Shown here: positions 15,996-24,086 of the stretch, one piece after another | How positions within the stretch are numbered: the stretch's first letter is position 1 | Layout of the letters: each line of letters starts with the position of its first letter | NCBI RefSeq assembly: GCF_036924595.1 | Contig: NZ_JAZHRV010000001.1 | Coordinates: 7,467,501 to 7,531,500 of the forward strand | Source: Bradyrhizobium algeriense | GTDB lineage: Bacteria; Pseudomonadota; Alphaproteobacteria; Rhizobiales; Xanthobacteraceae | DNA: 64,000 nucleotides | Direction: 5' to 3' | Notes under the pieces: generated by a model | What the model saw: only the letters and a program-made list of their open reading frames with translations | Databases searched by the model: none | Told to the model about the DNA's origin: nothing | Translations under genes and position numbers: made by a program

Positions 15996-16379
15996 TTACG
16001 CCCCGATGACCGAGAGTACCGGCGGGCTTGAGGCGCATGGACCGCTATCGCCGGACTCCCGCAGGGAGCGCAGGGCAATGCCAAGATTGACGTCGCAAGC
16101 CTGCAATGCGGCGACAGCCTTCATGCAGCGGGGAGACACGTCGTCGAGCACGATGATGTCGGTGGAACTCTCGGAGCTGCCGGGCGATGTTTCCGCCGAA
16201 GTTTCCGTCAAAGTTTCCGCCGAAGTTTCCCTGGCGATCGTCTGTTCGATCAGCCGCAGGCTGTTCTGGACGTGCTCGACCAGGCTGACGAGGTCGGAAA
16301 CCACGGCACGGTAGGCGTCATTCCGGTCGTGGGGCGCCTGTGCGACCTGTGCGACGCCGTCGCCTGCTGCATTCTGCAT
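15996..16379 (-). CDS. Hypothetical protein with Thr/Glu/Ser repeat linker
   Basis: A 127-residue soluble protein with AAGGAGT before the ATG. Residues 20-48 form an amphipathic helix (AVVSDLVSLVEHVQNSLRLIEQTI). A repeat of ETSAETLTETSAETS (about 50-65) follows, then a C-terminal helical part (SPRCMKAVAALQACDVNLGIALRSL). The repeat is encoded by an imperfect 12-bp tandem array. No family is recognised. It is divergent from the FixJ-like gene, and a CCGTA-N4-TACGG palindrome lies 61 bp upstream of its start, so the two may be co-regulated. Confidence 0.65.
   Translation of the reverse strand: MQNAAGDGVAQVAQAPHDRNDAYRAVVSDLVSLVEHVQNSLRLIEQTIARETSAETLTETSAETSPGSSESSTDIIVLDDVSPRCMKAVAALQACDVNLGIALRSLRESGDSGPCASSPPVLSVIGA
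16190..16230. repeat. 12-bp tandem repeat inside the 127-aa gene
   Basis: Three 12-bp units plus a partial: TTTCCGCCGAAG, TTTCCGTCAAAG, TTTCCGCCGAAG, TTTCC. The period keeps the reading frame and gives the repeated ETSAETLT residues in the minus-strand gene. Confidence 0.75.
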
Positions 16380-16440
16380 GAGTGCACTCCTTAGTTACTT
16401 TTTTAGGTGTGCGTTGCTACTTGTGCGTTCAGCTGCGGTC

Positions 16441-16476
16441 CCGTACAAATACGGTCCGGTATGGAGTTCGATACCG
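16441..16476. promoter_or_regulatory. Palindrome CCGTA-CAAA-TACGG plus CGGTAT...ATACCG
   Basis: CCGTACAAATACGG (16441-16454) is a perfect copy of the recurrent motif. Directly beside it CGGTAT (16457-16462) and ATACCG (16471-16476) form a second inverted repeat. Both lie in the divergent promoter region between the 127-aa gene (61 bp) and the FixJ-like gene (67 bp from the first motif). Confidence 0.55.
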
Positions 16477-16521
16477 TTATCCGAGTGTGAGTCACATCCA
16501 ACCACGCATGGACGATGGAAC

Positions 16522-17163
16522 ATGGCTGAAAAAGCCCCCTCCCGTGGGGAGATCTTTGTAGTCGATGACGACCCCGCCGTTCGCGACACGCTGTCGATGG
16601 TCCTGACGGCAGGCGGCTATCAGGTCATCTGCTTCGCCGACGGCGCCGCGCTGCTGGCGATTGCACGAACGCGGACGCCTTCCTGCATCCTGCTCGATGT
16701 GCATATCCCTGGTAAGTCCGGCCTCGATATTCTGAGAGAGCTGCATGGCGAGGATTATCCTGCGCCGATCTTCATGATCTCGGGGCAGGGCGATATCGCC
16801 ATGGCGGTCAGCGCCATCAAGAACGGCGCGCTGGACTTCATCGAAAAGCCGTTTCGCGGCAGTGAAATCGTCGCGAGACTCGACGAGGCGATCGAGGCCT
16901 ACGCCCGCCGGCAGGCGGAGAATTCGGCATCTCGAATCGCTACACTGCATTTTCCGGGACGCGAACCGCTCACGCGGCGCGAACGCGAGGTGCTGGAACA
17001 GTTCACCGCCGGCGCGTCCAACAAGGAAGCGGGGCGGCATCTCGGAATCAGCCCGCGCACGATCGAGGATCACCGCGCCAATATCATGAAGAAGCTGGGC
17101 GCGCGGAATGCGGCGGACCTGGTCCGGATCGTGATGACCACGCAGCGTCAGGGCCAGATCTGA
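16522..17163 (+). CDS. FixJ-family response regulator (receiver plus LuxR HTH)
   Basis: A 213-residue protein from the ATG at 16522. The receiver, about residues 10-125, has IFVVDDDPAVRD, phospho-Asp59 (CILLDVHIPGKSG), and IEKPFR near 110. The LuxR/GerE HTH, about 150-205, reads LTRREREVLEQFTAG...SPRTIEDHRANIMKKLGARN. The layout is that of FixJ/TodT proteins, whose phosphorylation-driven dimers bind palindromes. Its recognition helix is nearly that of the receiver-less regulator at 6016, so the two could bind the same sites. No cognate FixL-type kinase is adjacent; the hybrid kinase at 17237 is convergent, with 73 bp between the stops. Confidence 0.88.
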   Translation: MAEKAPSRGEIFVVDDDPAVRDTLSMVLTAGGYQVICFADGAALLAIARTRTPSCILLDVHIPGKSGLDILRELHGEDYPAPIFMISGQGDIAMAVSAIKNGALDFIEKPFRGSEIVARLDEAIEAYARRQAENSASRIATLHFPGREPLTRREREVLEQFTAGASNKEAGRHLGISPRTIEDHRANIMKKLGARNAADLVRIVMTTQRQGQI

Positions 17164-17236
17164 TTATACAGGTCTGATCGCAGGCTTGATTGCAGGCAGG
17201 CTGATTACAGGCCGGGTGCGGTCGCTGCGGCGTCGA

Positions 17237-20200
17237 TCAATCGGCGAGCGCTTTGCGAATCATGATCGCCATATCCGATTTCCGGTAGGGCTTGGCGAGC
17301 AGCAATACGCCTTCGTCGAGCCGGCCGTGATGAATGATGGCATTCTCGGTATAGCCCGAGGTGAACAGTACCCTCAATCCGGGCCTGACCTTCAACATCT
17401 CGTCGGCGAGCTGGCGGCCGTTCATGCCGGGCATGATCACGTCGGTGAACAGCAGGTCGAACGCATGGCCGGCATGGACGAGCGCAAGGGCTTCGGCTGC
17501 GTTCGCCGCGTCCAGCGTGACGTAACCGAGTGAATGCAGTTGCGCGAGCACATAGTCGCGCACCAGCTTGTCGTCTTCCACGACCAGAATTATTTCATGG
17601 CCGCCCTCGACGGCCGGCGCCAGCGCCGGATCGGCCGCCGGCAAGGCGCCCGTCGCCGGCGGCAGATACATCTTGATCGTCGTGCCATGGCCCTCCTCGC
17701 TGTAGATCATGATGTGCCCGGCCGATTGCTTCATAAAGCCGTAGACCATGCTCAGCCCGAGGCCGGTGCCCTTGCCCGGGCCTTTCGAGGTGAAGAACGG
17801 ATTGAATACCTTGTCGAGCATCGCGGGCGGGATGCCGGCCCCGGTATCGCTCACCGCGATCATGGCGTAGCGGCCGGGCCGGACGTCGCTGTGCGTCCTC
17901 GCATAATTATCATCGAGAATGACGAAGCCGGTCTCGATGATCAGCTTGCCTCCGTCCGGCATGGCGTCGCGGGCGTTGAGGGCCAGATTGAGGATCGCGG
18001 TGGCGAGTTGATTGGGATCGACGATCGCCGGACAGGTCTCATCCTCGAACACGGATTCGATCTCGACATGCTCGCCGAGCGTCCGCTGCAGCAGTTTCGC
18101 GGTGTCGATGATCAGCGTGTTGACGTCGGTTATCTTTGGTTCGAGCGGTTGCTTGCGCGCGAATGCGAGCAGCTGCTGGGTGAGGTCGGCGCCGCGCGAG
18201 GCGGCCTCGTCGATCATTCGCGTGATCGCGGCAAGCTGCGGTTCGCCCTTGACGGCATCGGCCAGAATTTCGATCGTTCCCGTGATCACGGTCAGAATGT
18301 TGTTGAAGTCGTGCGCGATGCCGCCGGTGAGCTGGCCCATGGCCTCCATCTTCTCGGCCTGCCGGATCCTGTCCTCGGCCGCGATCCTGTCGGTGAGGTC
18401 GCGGACGAATCCGTTGAACAAGAAGCCCCCACGCGTCTTCAGCGCGGCGATGCTCAGCTCGACCGTGATTTCCTTTCCGTCGCGCCGCCTGACCTGGAGT
18501 TCGCGGCGGGGCTGACGGACTGCCTCGTTGCCGGAAAGCAGGAAGGATTGCAGGGCTTTCTTCAGGGGGCCTTGCCCGTCCGGCTGGCCCATCAGATCGA
18601 ACAAATTCCTGCCGAGCGCTTCATCGCGCGGCCAGCCGAAGATATTTTCAGCCTGCGCATTCCAGTCGCGGATACGGCCCTTCTCGTCGATCTGGACGAA
18701 GGCGTCCAGCGCGGTGTCGATGATGCCGCGCGCGAGCTGCTCGCTTTCGCGCAACGTCTCCTGCGCCAGCCGGCTCTCGGTCATGTCGCGGCCGACGAAG
18801 AAGAAGCGCCTGGCCGGTTCGGACCATGTTCCGAGCCATGACAGCCACACCTCCCGCCCGTTCTTGTGAATGCAGCGCGTATCGGAGATCTTCGGACGTT
18901 GCCCACGCCGTGCCGCGCGCATTTCCTGGCGGGAGGTCTCGAGATGGTCGGGATGAATGAAGTCCTCGCCGCTGCGGCCGATCATTTCCTCCGGCCGATA
19001 GCCCAATATGGCCTCACAGCTCGGACTGATCTGAACCAGAGCCCCTCGCGAATCCAGCACCATGATCAGGTCCTGCGAGGTCTCGAAGATGCGGCGAAGC
19101 TCTTCGGTCTGCCGACGCAGCACCTGCCTGGTCTTGTTGGATTCGGTGATGTCGCGCACAACCTTCGAGATGCCGATGGTCGCTCCCGAAGGCGCCTTGA
19201 TCGGAGAGATGCTGAGCGAGACTTCGATCCGCCCGCCACCTTTTCGCAGGCGTACCGTTTCACTGTGTTCGATGCTTTCGCCCCAGCCGATCCGGCGCAG
19301 CGCGTCCTGCAGCTCCGGCAGTCGATCCTCGGGTACCAGCAGCGTGATGTTCTTGCCCGTGGCTTCCGTCGCGCTGTATCCGAACAGCCGCTCCGCCGCC
19401 GAATTCCAGCCGGTGATGGTGCCGTCGAGCGACGTCGTGATGATGGCGTCGTTGGAGGATTCGACCGCCGCGCTGAACAGCCGCTCCCGCTCGGCATGAT
19501 GGTCGCGTGCCGCTATGGTGCGGCGATGCTCCTGTACCTCTTGTTGGAGCGCCGCGGTCTTTGCATTGATTTCCTCGAACGCATACGCAAATGCGCGCGC
19601 GAGCACACCGGTCTCGCCGCCTGCATCGACCGGAATGGTGATCTTCTTGCTACTGGCCACCCCTTGCACGGCTTCGGTCAGCTGCACGATCGGGCGGGTC
19701 AGCGACCTCGCGATCACCAGGGCCAGCACCGCCGCGCACAACACGGCGATCCCGCCAACGAGAAGGGAAGTATTTCTGATGCTCGCGGCCGGCGCCATGA
19801 TGACCGCGTTAGGGGCGGTTTCGATGACGCCAACCCATTCGACGCCCGCCAGAATAGCGGGCGCCAGCGCTATTCCGCCCGGCTGTGCGGCTTGATCCGG
19901 CACGATATCCGAGCTGCCTTGCGTGGCCCCGGCCTGCGACGCCAGATGCGGGAAATCGGCTTTCCAGTCGTTCGGCTTGCCGAGCAACGCGCCGAACTCG
20001 CGCGACCGATCCGGGTGAATGAGATAGTCGCCCTGCTTGTTGACGACGTATATGGTTTCGCCAGGCAACACCGACGACCGGATACGGTCGAACGCCCGCC
20101 GCATGTCAACATTGACCATGAAAAGGCCGAACGGTTTGCCGTCGTCTCCAAAGATCGGCGTCGCGACGCGCAGCGTCGGCCTGTGCACCGCCTCGATCAG

Positions 20201-20743
20201 TCCGTTGCGTCGACCCAGATCGAGCGGCGAGACGTAGATTTGCGTGGGGCCAAGCCCCATCGTTTCGTGGAAATAGCCGCGACTGTTTCTCTTCAGCAAG
20301 CCCTCTTCGGGCACGATCCGAACCGTGTCGTTCGGTCCCGCGCGATCAACGCGGACAAGCTCACGGCCATCGTCGTCAAGGCCGATGATCCGAAGCATCG
20401 CATAGGTTGGCTTGGCTTCGAGTTCGGCCGCGAAGCGTGATGCCAGCCGGTCGCGCCAGGTCTTTTCGGTGACGCCATCGACTGGATCTATGCCCCCCGA
20501 TCTGCGGGCGCGGATCAATCCGTGCAGCGCCGCTGCGGAACGAAAGCTCGCGACATCTCCGGTCGCGCTGGCCGCGTAATATTCGAGGTCGGTCGCGAGC
20601 TGCCGCGAATGAGTCTCGATGCGGTCGCGAGCCCGCAGCAGAAGCGCCTGTTCCAGGTTGCGATAGTTCAGCCATCCGACCGCGGAAACCGCGATCGCGA
20701 CCAACGCAATCATCGCGATGGCAAGCTTGGTTGTGAGCGTCAT
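17237..20743 (-). CDS. Hybrid sensor histidine kinase (Cache-HAMP-PAS3-HisKA-HATPase-receiver)
   Basis: An 1168-residue inner-membrane protein. TM1 lies near residues 7-25. The periplasmic dCache-like sensor covers about 30-320 (FGLFMVNVDMRRAFDRI, IYVVNKQGDYLIHPD). TM2 (SLLVGGIAVLCAAVLALVIA) leads into HAMP. Three PAS domains begin at about 415, 545 and 670. HisKA has GGIAHDFNNILTVI with His near 811. The ATPase has NLALNARDAMPDGG, DTGAGIPPAMLDKVFNPFFTSK and GTGLGLSMVYGFMKQSAG. The C-terminal receiver has DLLFTDVIMPGMNG (Asp near 1098). The H-box is of the AHDFNN class, which often signals by phosphorelay to free receivers; the receivers at 9562 and 20811 are candidates. The latter lies just upstream. 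Confidence 0.9.
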   Translation of the reverse strand: MTLTTKLAIAMIALVAIAVSAVGWLNYRNLEQALLLRARDRIETHSRQLATDLEYYAASATGDVASFRSAAALHGLIRARRSGGIDPVDGVTEKTWRDRLASRFAAELEAKPTYAMLRIIGLDDDGRELVRVDRAGPNDTVRIVPEEGLLKRNSRGYFHETMGLGPTQIYVSPLDLGRRNGLIEAVHRPTLRVATPIFGDDGKPFGLFMVNVDMRRAFDRIRSSVLPGETIYVVNKQGDYLIHPDRSREFGALLGKPNDWKADFPHLASQAGATQGSSDIVPDQAAQPGGIALAPAILAGVEWVGVIETAPNAVIMAPAASIRNTSLLVGGIAVLCAAVLALVIARSLTRPIVQLTEAVQGVASSKKITIPVDAGGETGVLARAFAYAFEEINAKTAALQQEVQEHRRTIAARDHHAERERLFSAAVESSNDAIITTSLDGTITGWNSAAERLFGYSATEATGKNITLLVPEDRLPELQDALRRIGWGESIEHSETVRLRKGGGRIEVSLSISPIKAPSGATIGISKVVRDITESNKTRQVLRRQTEELRRIFETSQDLIMVLDSRGALVQISPSCEAILGYRPEEMIGRSGEDFIHPDHLETSRQEMRAARRGQRPKISDTRCIHKNGREVWLSWLGTWSEPARRFFFVGRDMTESRLAQETLRESEQLARGIIDTALDAFVQIDEKGRIRDWNAQAENIFGWPRDEALGRNLFDLMGQPDGQGPLKKALQSFLLSGNEAVRQPRRELQVRRRDGKEITVELSIAALKTRGGFLFNGFVRDLTDRIAAEDRIRQAEKMEAMGQLTGGIAHDFNNILTVITGTIEILADAVKGEPQLAAITRMIDEAASRGADLTQQLLAFARKQPLEPKITDVNTLIIDTAKLLQRTLGEHVEIESVFEDETCPAIVDPNQLATAILNLALNARDAMPDGGKLIIETGFVILDDNYARTHSDVRPGRYAMIAVSDTGAGIPPAMLDKVFNPFFTSKGPGKGTGLGLSMVYGFMKQSAGHIMIYSEEGHGTTIKMYLPPATGALPAADPALAPAVEGGHEIILVVEDDKLVRDYVLAQLHSLGYVTLDAANAAEALALVHAGHAFDLLFTDVIMPGMNGRQLADEMLKVRPGLRVLFTSGYTENAIIHHGRLDEGVLLLAKPYRKSDMAIMIRKALAD

Positions 20744-20810
20744 GTCGCTGTTCGCTTGCCCTCCCGCTCCGGCCCGGCGGGCCGCCGGATGAATCGGATG
20801 CTATGGCGCA

Positions 20811-21236
20811 TTACGGGGAGGAAGCAACACCGCCGCGCGATGGCGAGCCGCGTCCGGCGGCTGCCAGGCAGCCCGTGACGGCTGCCAGGAGGTCGGCCGG
20901 CCGGAACGGCTTCTGCAGGCTGGAGACCGCGCCAAGCTTGGTCGCCATGGTCAGGAAGTCCGGGGCGGTGTCTGCCTCCGGAGAGACTGGCCGGCCGGAG
21001 ATGACGATGATCGGAAGCTGCGGCTGCTGCTGGCGAACCATCCGCATGGTTTCAAATCCGTCCATTCCCGGCATAAAAATGTCGAGAAACAGCAGATCGA
21101 AATCTCCGGTCTGACACAATGCCAGGCCCTTTCGCCCGTCATCGGCAGTGACCACGCTATGGCCTGCGCGTTCCAGCAACAGGCGGATGGTCATCTGGAC
21201 CGCAATATCGTCATCCACGACCAATATTCTTGCCAA
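20811..21236 (-). CDS. Single-domain response regulator (TTG start)
   Basis: A 141-residue receiver. There is no ATG at the right place; I chose TTG 21236 (LARILVVDDD) because GGAGAA lies about 10 bp upstream and homologous receivers begin here. The phospho-Asp is 52 (LLFLDIFMPGMDG) and the Lys lies in LQKPFRP. It is a paralogue of the receiver at 9562. It lies 67 bp upstream of the hybrid kinase on the same strand, so it is likely to be its relay partner. It has no output domain. Confidence 0.8.
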   Translation of the reverse strand: MARILVVDDDIAVQMTIRLLLERAGHSVVTADDGRKGLALCQTGDFDLLFLDIFMPGMDGFETMRMVRQQQPQLPIIVISGRPVSPEADTAPDFLTMATKLGAVSSLQKPFRPADLLAAVTGCLAAAGRGSPSRGGVASSP

Positions 21237-21470
21237 AGTAAAAAGTTCTCCGGGCCCCGTTTGGAAGCAAGTCAACGGCAGGTTGCGAGTTTTGCCGAAT
21301 CCTCGTGTTGTCGCAACTGCTTCGCCGGCAGGAACGCTCCGGTTAGCCGTCAAAAAAGCCCGGATAAAAACGCAGTTATCCGCATGTTGCCGGACAGACA
21401 AGCACAAGGCCTTGCGCCCGAGAAGGTCATTCGCCCGCGCATGCGGCAGGGCCGCAAAGGGCAGCAAGGA

Positions 21471-22187
21471 TCAGTTGCTGAGATATTCCGGGTAGCGCGA
21501 TCGAATCCGGGCGAGTTCGCTGAGCGTGCCGGACAAATGAGTGCGCAGGTGCTTCTGCGCCTCGTCGGGTTCCCCGGCATCGATCGCCTTCGCGATCAGT
21601 CTGTGATGCCGCACGATATCCTGCGCCTTGCCGGGCGAGGGCAGATGCATCCGGCGCAGCCGGTCGATATGTCCGCTGCGACTGCGCACCAGCGCCCAGA
21701 TGTCCTGCTTGTCGGCCGCCGCATAGAGCTGACTGTGGAACTCGTTATCGGCGGCCATGAATTTTTCGAAGTCGCCGGCCTTGGCATATTGCTGCTGGAG
21801 GGCAATCGTCGCTTGAAGTTCGGCGACGAGCGTTCCGTCGTGCTGGATCGCGAGCCCACGCACGATTTCGAGTTCGACCGCTTGCCGCAGGAAATGCGCC
21901 TGCTGCGCCAGCCGCACGTCGACCCGGCTGACCACGGTTGCATATTGCGGGAAGACGTCGACAAGCCCTTCTTCTTCAAGCCGCATCAGCGCATCGCGGA
22001 TCGGCGTCGAGCTGACGCCGAACTGGCCGGCAAGCGCGGCGCGCGACAACGGCGATCCCGGCGGCAGTTCCAGCGAGATGATCATGCCGCGCAGGCGCTC
22101 GAACACCTGCGGCGCGGCCTGGCGATCGCGATCGAGCCCGCCTGCGGAACGCGGGGCTGCGCGGCGGGAGACTTGCAGGGGAGCCAT
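21471..22187 (-). CDS. GntR-family repressor, FadR/FCD subfamily
   Basis: A 238-residue protein. The winged HTH, about residues 28-95, reads QVFERLRGMIISLELPPGSPLSRAALAGQFGVSSTPIRDALMRLEEEGLV. The FCD ligand domain, about 100-230, has metal-site histidines in the expected order (DNEFHSQLY, IVRHHRLIAKAI, HLRTHLSG). FCD regulators respond to sugar acids and other carboxylates. It is divergent from the transporter and catabolic operon at 22287-30306 and is the obvious regulator of it. A 22-bp perfect inverted repeat sits between the two starts. Confidence 0.88.
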   Translation of the reverse strand: MAPLQVSRRAAPRSAGGLDRDRQAAPQVFERLRGMIISLELPPGSPLSRAALAGQFGVSSTPIRDALMRLEEEGLVDVFPQYATVVSRVDVRLAQQAHFLRQAVELEIVRGLAIQHDGTLVAELQATIALQQQYAKAGDFEKFMAADNEFHSQLYAAADKQDIWALVRSRSGHIDRLRRMHLPSPGKAQDIVRHHRLIAKAIDAGEPDEAQKHLRTHLSGTLSELARIRSRYPEYLSN

Positions 22188-22224
22188 CGGACGACCGGCC
22201 GTTTTCAGAAGGGACTTGCCTCAG

Positions 22225-22246
22225 ATGCACTAATACATTAGTGCAT
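22225..22246. promoter_or_regulatory. Operator for the GntR-type repressor
   Basis: ATGCACTAAT-AC-ATTAGTGCAT is a perfect 10-bp inverted repeat with a 2-bp spacer. It lies centrally between the divergent starts, 37 bp from the gntR ATG and 40 bp from the binding-protein ATG, so it is positioned to control both promoters. Assignment to this GntR protein is inferred from position and symmetry. Confidence 0.7.
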
Positions 22247-22286
22247 CTCCCCGGAAGCGTCAACGAGGCGCCGGAGGAGATGCACA

Positions 22287-23303
22287 ATGAAAAACAGGAT
22301 GTGGAGCGCCTGCGCGGGCGCCGTTGCGATGCTGATGCTGCTGCCGGACTCTCAGGCATCGGCGCAGCAGAAGTCGGAGATCACCCTGTCGCGGCAGCCG
22401 GGCATTTTCTACATGCCCTCGCACATCATGGAAAAGAACAAGCTGATCGAGAAGCACGCGGCTTCCCTCGGCGTTCCCGGCGTCACCACCAAATGGATCA
22501 ATTTGAGCGGCGGTGGCGCGCAGACCGATGCACTGCTGGCCGGCAGCGTCGACATCCTCAATACCGGAACCGGCAACCTCCTGCTGTTGTGGGATCGCAC
22601 CCGCGGCGGCGTCAAGGGCATCGTCGCCACCTCGGCGCAGCCGATGACGCTGATCAGCCGCGATCCCAACATCAAGTCGATCAAGGACTTTGGTCCGAAC
22701 GACAAGATCGCGGTGCCCACCGTCAAGGTCTCGACGCAGGCGATCGTGCTGCAGATCGCGGCCGCCGAAGCCTTCGGCGCCGACCAGTGGTCGAAGCTCG
22801 ATCCCAACACCGTGCAGCTCGGCCATCCCGACGCCTATGTCGCGTTGACCAACACCCAGCACGAGGTGCGCAATCACTTTTCGATTCCGCCGTTCACGTT
22901 CCTCGAACTGAAGAACGTCCCCGGCGCGCATGTGGTGCTGTCGTCGCCCGACGTGATGGGCGGCCCGCTCAGCCAGGCGCAGTTCTTCACGACGACCAAA
23001 TTCGCCGACGCCAACCCGAAGATCGTGCAGGCGGTGCGCGACGCCACCAAGGAGGCGCAGGACCTGATCCGCAGCGACACCAAGGCCGCGGTCGAGATCT
23101 ACAAGGAAGTCACCGGCGACAAGACCAGCGTCGACGATCTGCTGGCGTGGCTCAAGGAGCCCGGCATGATGGAATGGAACCTGCAGCCGCAGGGCACCAT
23201 GAAATTCGCCGCCCATCTGTTCAAGGTCGGCACGCTGAAGACCATGCCAAAAGCCTTCACCGATTACTATCTGCCGGTCGCGCACGACCTGAAGGGTAAT
23301 TGA
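22287..23303 (+). CDS. ABC transporter substrate-binding protein, NMT1/SsuA type
   Basis: A 338-residue protein with GGAGGAG before its ATG. The signal peptide is residues 1-26 (cleavage after ASA). The mature part has the NMT1/SsuA pattern: LSRQPGIFYMPSHIMEKNKLIEKHA, then a GG-containing ligand loop (LSGGGAQTDALLAGSVDILNTGTG). It is the first gene of an operon with ATPase and permease of the SsuBC family. That family usually carries sulfonates, nitrate or thiamin precursors. Here it precedes sugar-acid catabolic genes, so the ligand is probably a sugar acid or lactone (inferred). Confidence 0.85.
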   Translation: MKNRMWSACAGAVAMLMLLPDSQASAQQKSEITLSRQPGIFYMPSHIMEKNKLIEKHAASLGVPGVTTKWINLSGGGAQTDALLAGSVDILNTGTGNLLLLWDRTRGGVKGIVATSAQPMTLISRDPNIKSIKDFGPNDKIAVPTVKVSTQAIVLQIAAAEAFGADQWSKLDPNTVQLGHPDAYVALTNTQHEVRNHFSIPPFTFLELKNVPGAHVVLSSPDVMGGPLSQAQFFTTTKFADANPKIVQAVRDATKEAQDLIRSDTKAAVEIYKEVTGDKTSVDDLLAWLKEPGMMEWNLQPQGTMKFAAHLFKVGTLKTMPKAFTDYYLPVAHDLKGN

Positions 23304-23308
23304 TCGAC

Positions 23309-24073
23309 ATGGCCGCGCTTCTCGATGTCAGTGACGTAACGCTGCGCTACAAGACTTCGAGCGCGGTGGTGACCGCGACCGAGCGGGTCAGCTTCACGGT
23401 CGATCGTTCCGATCGCTTCGTGCTGCTCGGCCCCTCCGGTTGCGGCAAGTCGACGCTGTTGAAGGCGGTCGGCGGCTACATGACGCCGAGCGAAGGCAAG
23501 ATGCGCATCTCGGGCCGCGAAATATCCGAACCCGGCGCCGACAGGATGATGATCTTTCAGGAGTTCGACCAGTTGCTGCCGTGGAAGACGGTGCTGGAAA
23601 ACGTGATGTTTCCGCTGCTGATGACGCGCCGCCTGCCGCGCAAGGACGCGGAGATGCGGGCGCGCGCTTATATCGAGAAGGTCAGCCTCACCCGCGTCGT
23701 CGATGCCTATCCGCACACGCTGTCCGGCGGCATGAAGCAGCGCGTGGCGATCGCCCGCGGCATGGCGATGGAGCCGGATATTCTGTTGATGGATGAGCCG
23801 TTCGCCGCGCTCGACGCGCTGACGCGGCGGACCTGCCAGGATGAATTGCTGCAACTATGGGCGGAAACAAAGTTCACCGTCCTGTTCGTCACCCATTCGA
23901 TCGCGGAAGCGATCAAGATCGGCAACCGCATCCTGCTGCTGTCGCCGCATCCCGGCCGCGTCAAGGCCGAGGTGATCGATGTCGACAAGGTCTCCGGCGA
24001 GGACGGCAGCGCCGCCCGGCTGGAAAAGCAGATCCACGATTTGCTGTTCGCCGACGCCGTGACGGCACACTGA
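23309..24073 (+). CDS. ABC transporter ATP-binding protein, SsuB/TauB type
   Basis: A 254-residue protein from the ATG at 23309; an in-frame TTG overlaps the preceding stop. It has Walker A GPSGCGKST, the Q-loop in FQEFDQLLPWKT, the signature LSGGMKQRV, Walker B ILLMDEPFAALD and the H-loop in VTHSIAEA. It is the ATPase of the importer encoded by its two neighbours, with a 5-bp gap to the binding protein and 13 bp to the permease. Confidence 0.92.
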   Translation: MAALLDVSDVTLRYKTSSAVVTATERVSFTVDRSDRFVLLGPSGCGKSTLLKAVGGYMTPSEGKMRISGREISEPGADRMMIFQEFDQLLPWKTVLENVMFPLLMTRRLPRKDAEMRARAYIEKVSLTRVVDAYPHTLSGGMKQRVAIARGMAMEPDILLMDEPFAALDALTRRTCQDELLQLWAETKFTVLFVTHSIAEAIKIGNRILLLSPHPGRVKAEVIDVDKVSGEDGSAARLEKQIHDLLFADAVTAH

Positions 24074-24086
24074 GGGGGAGCGCGCG

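Noticed and set aside
16486..16496. TGTGA-G-TCACA palindrome before the FixJ-like gene as a Crp site
   Set aside because: The spacer is 1 bp instead of 6, so two Crp half-sites cannot be occupied by one dimer.
17534..18841. 435-codon frame antisense to the hybrid kinase gene
   Set aside because: It lies opposite clear kinase and PAS motifs and has the His/Arg/Asp-rich composition of an antisense shadow.
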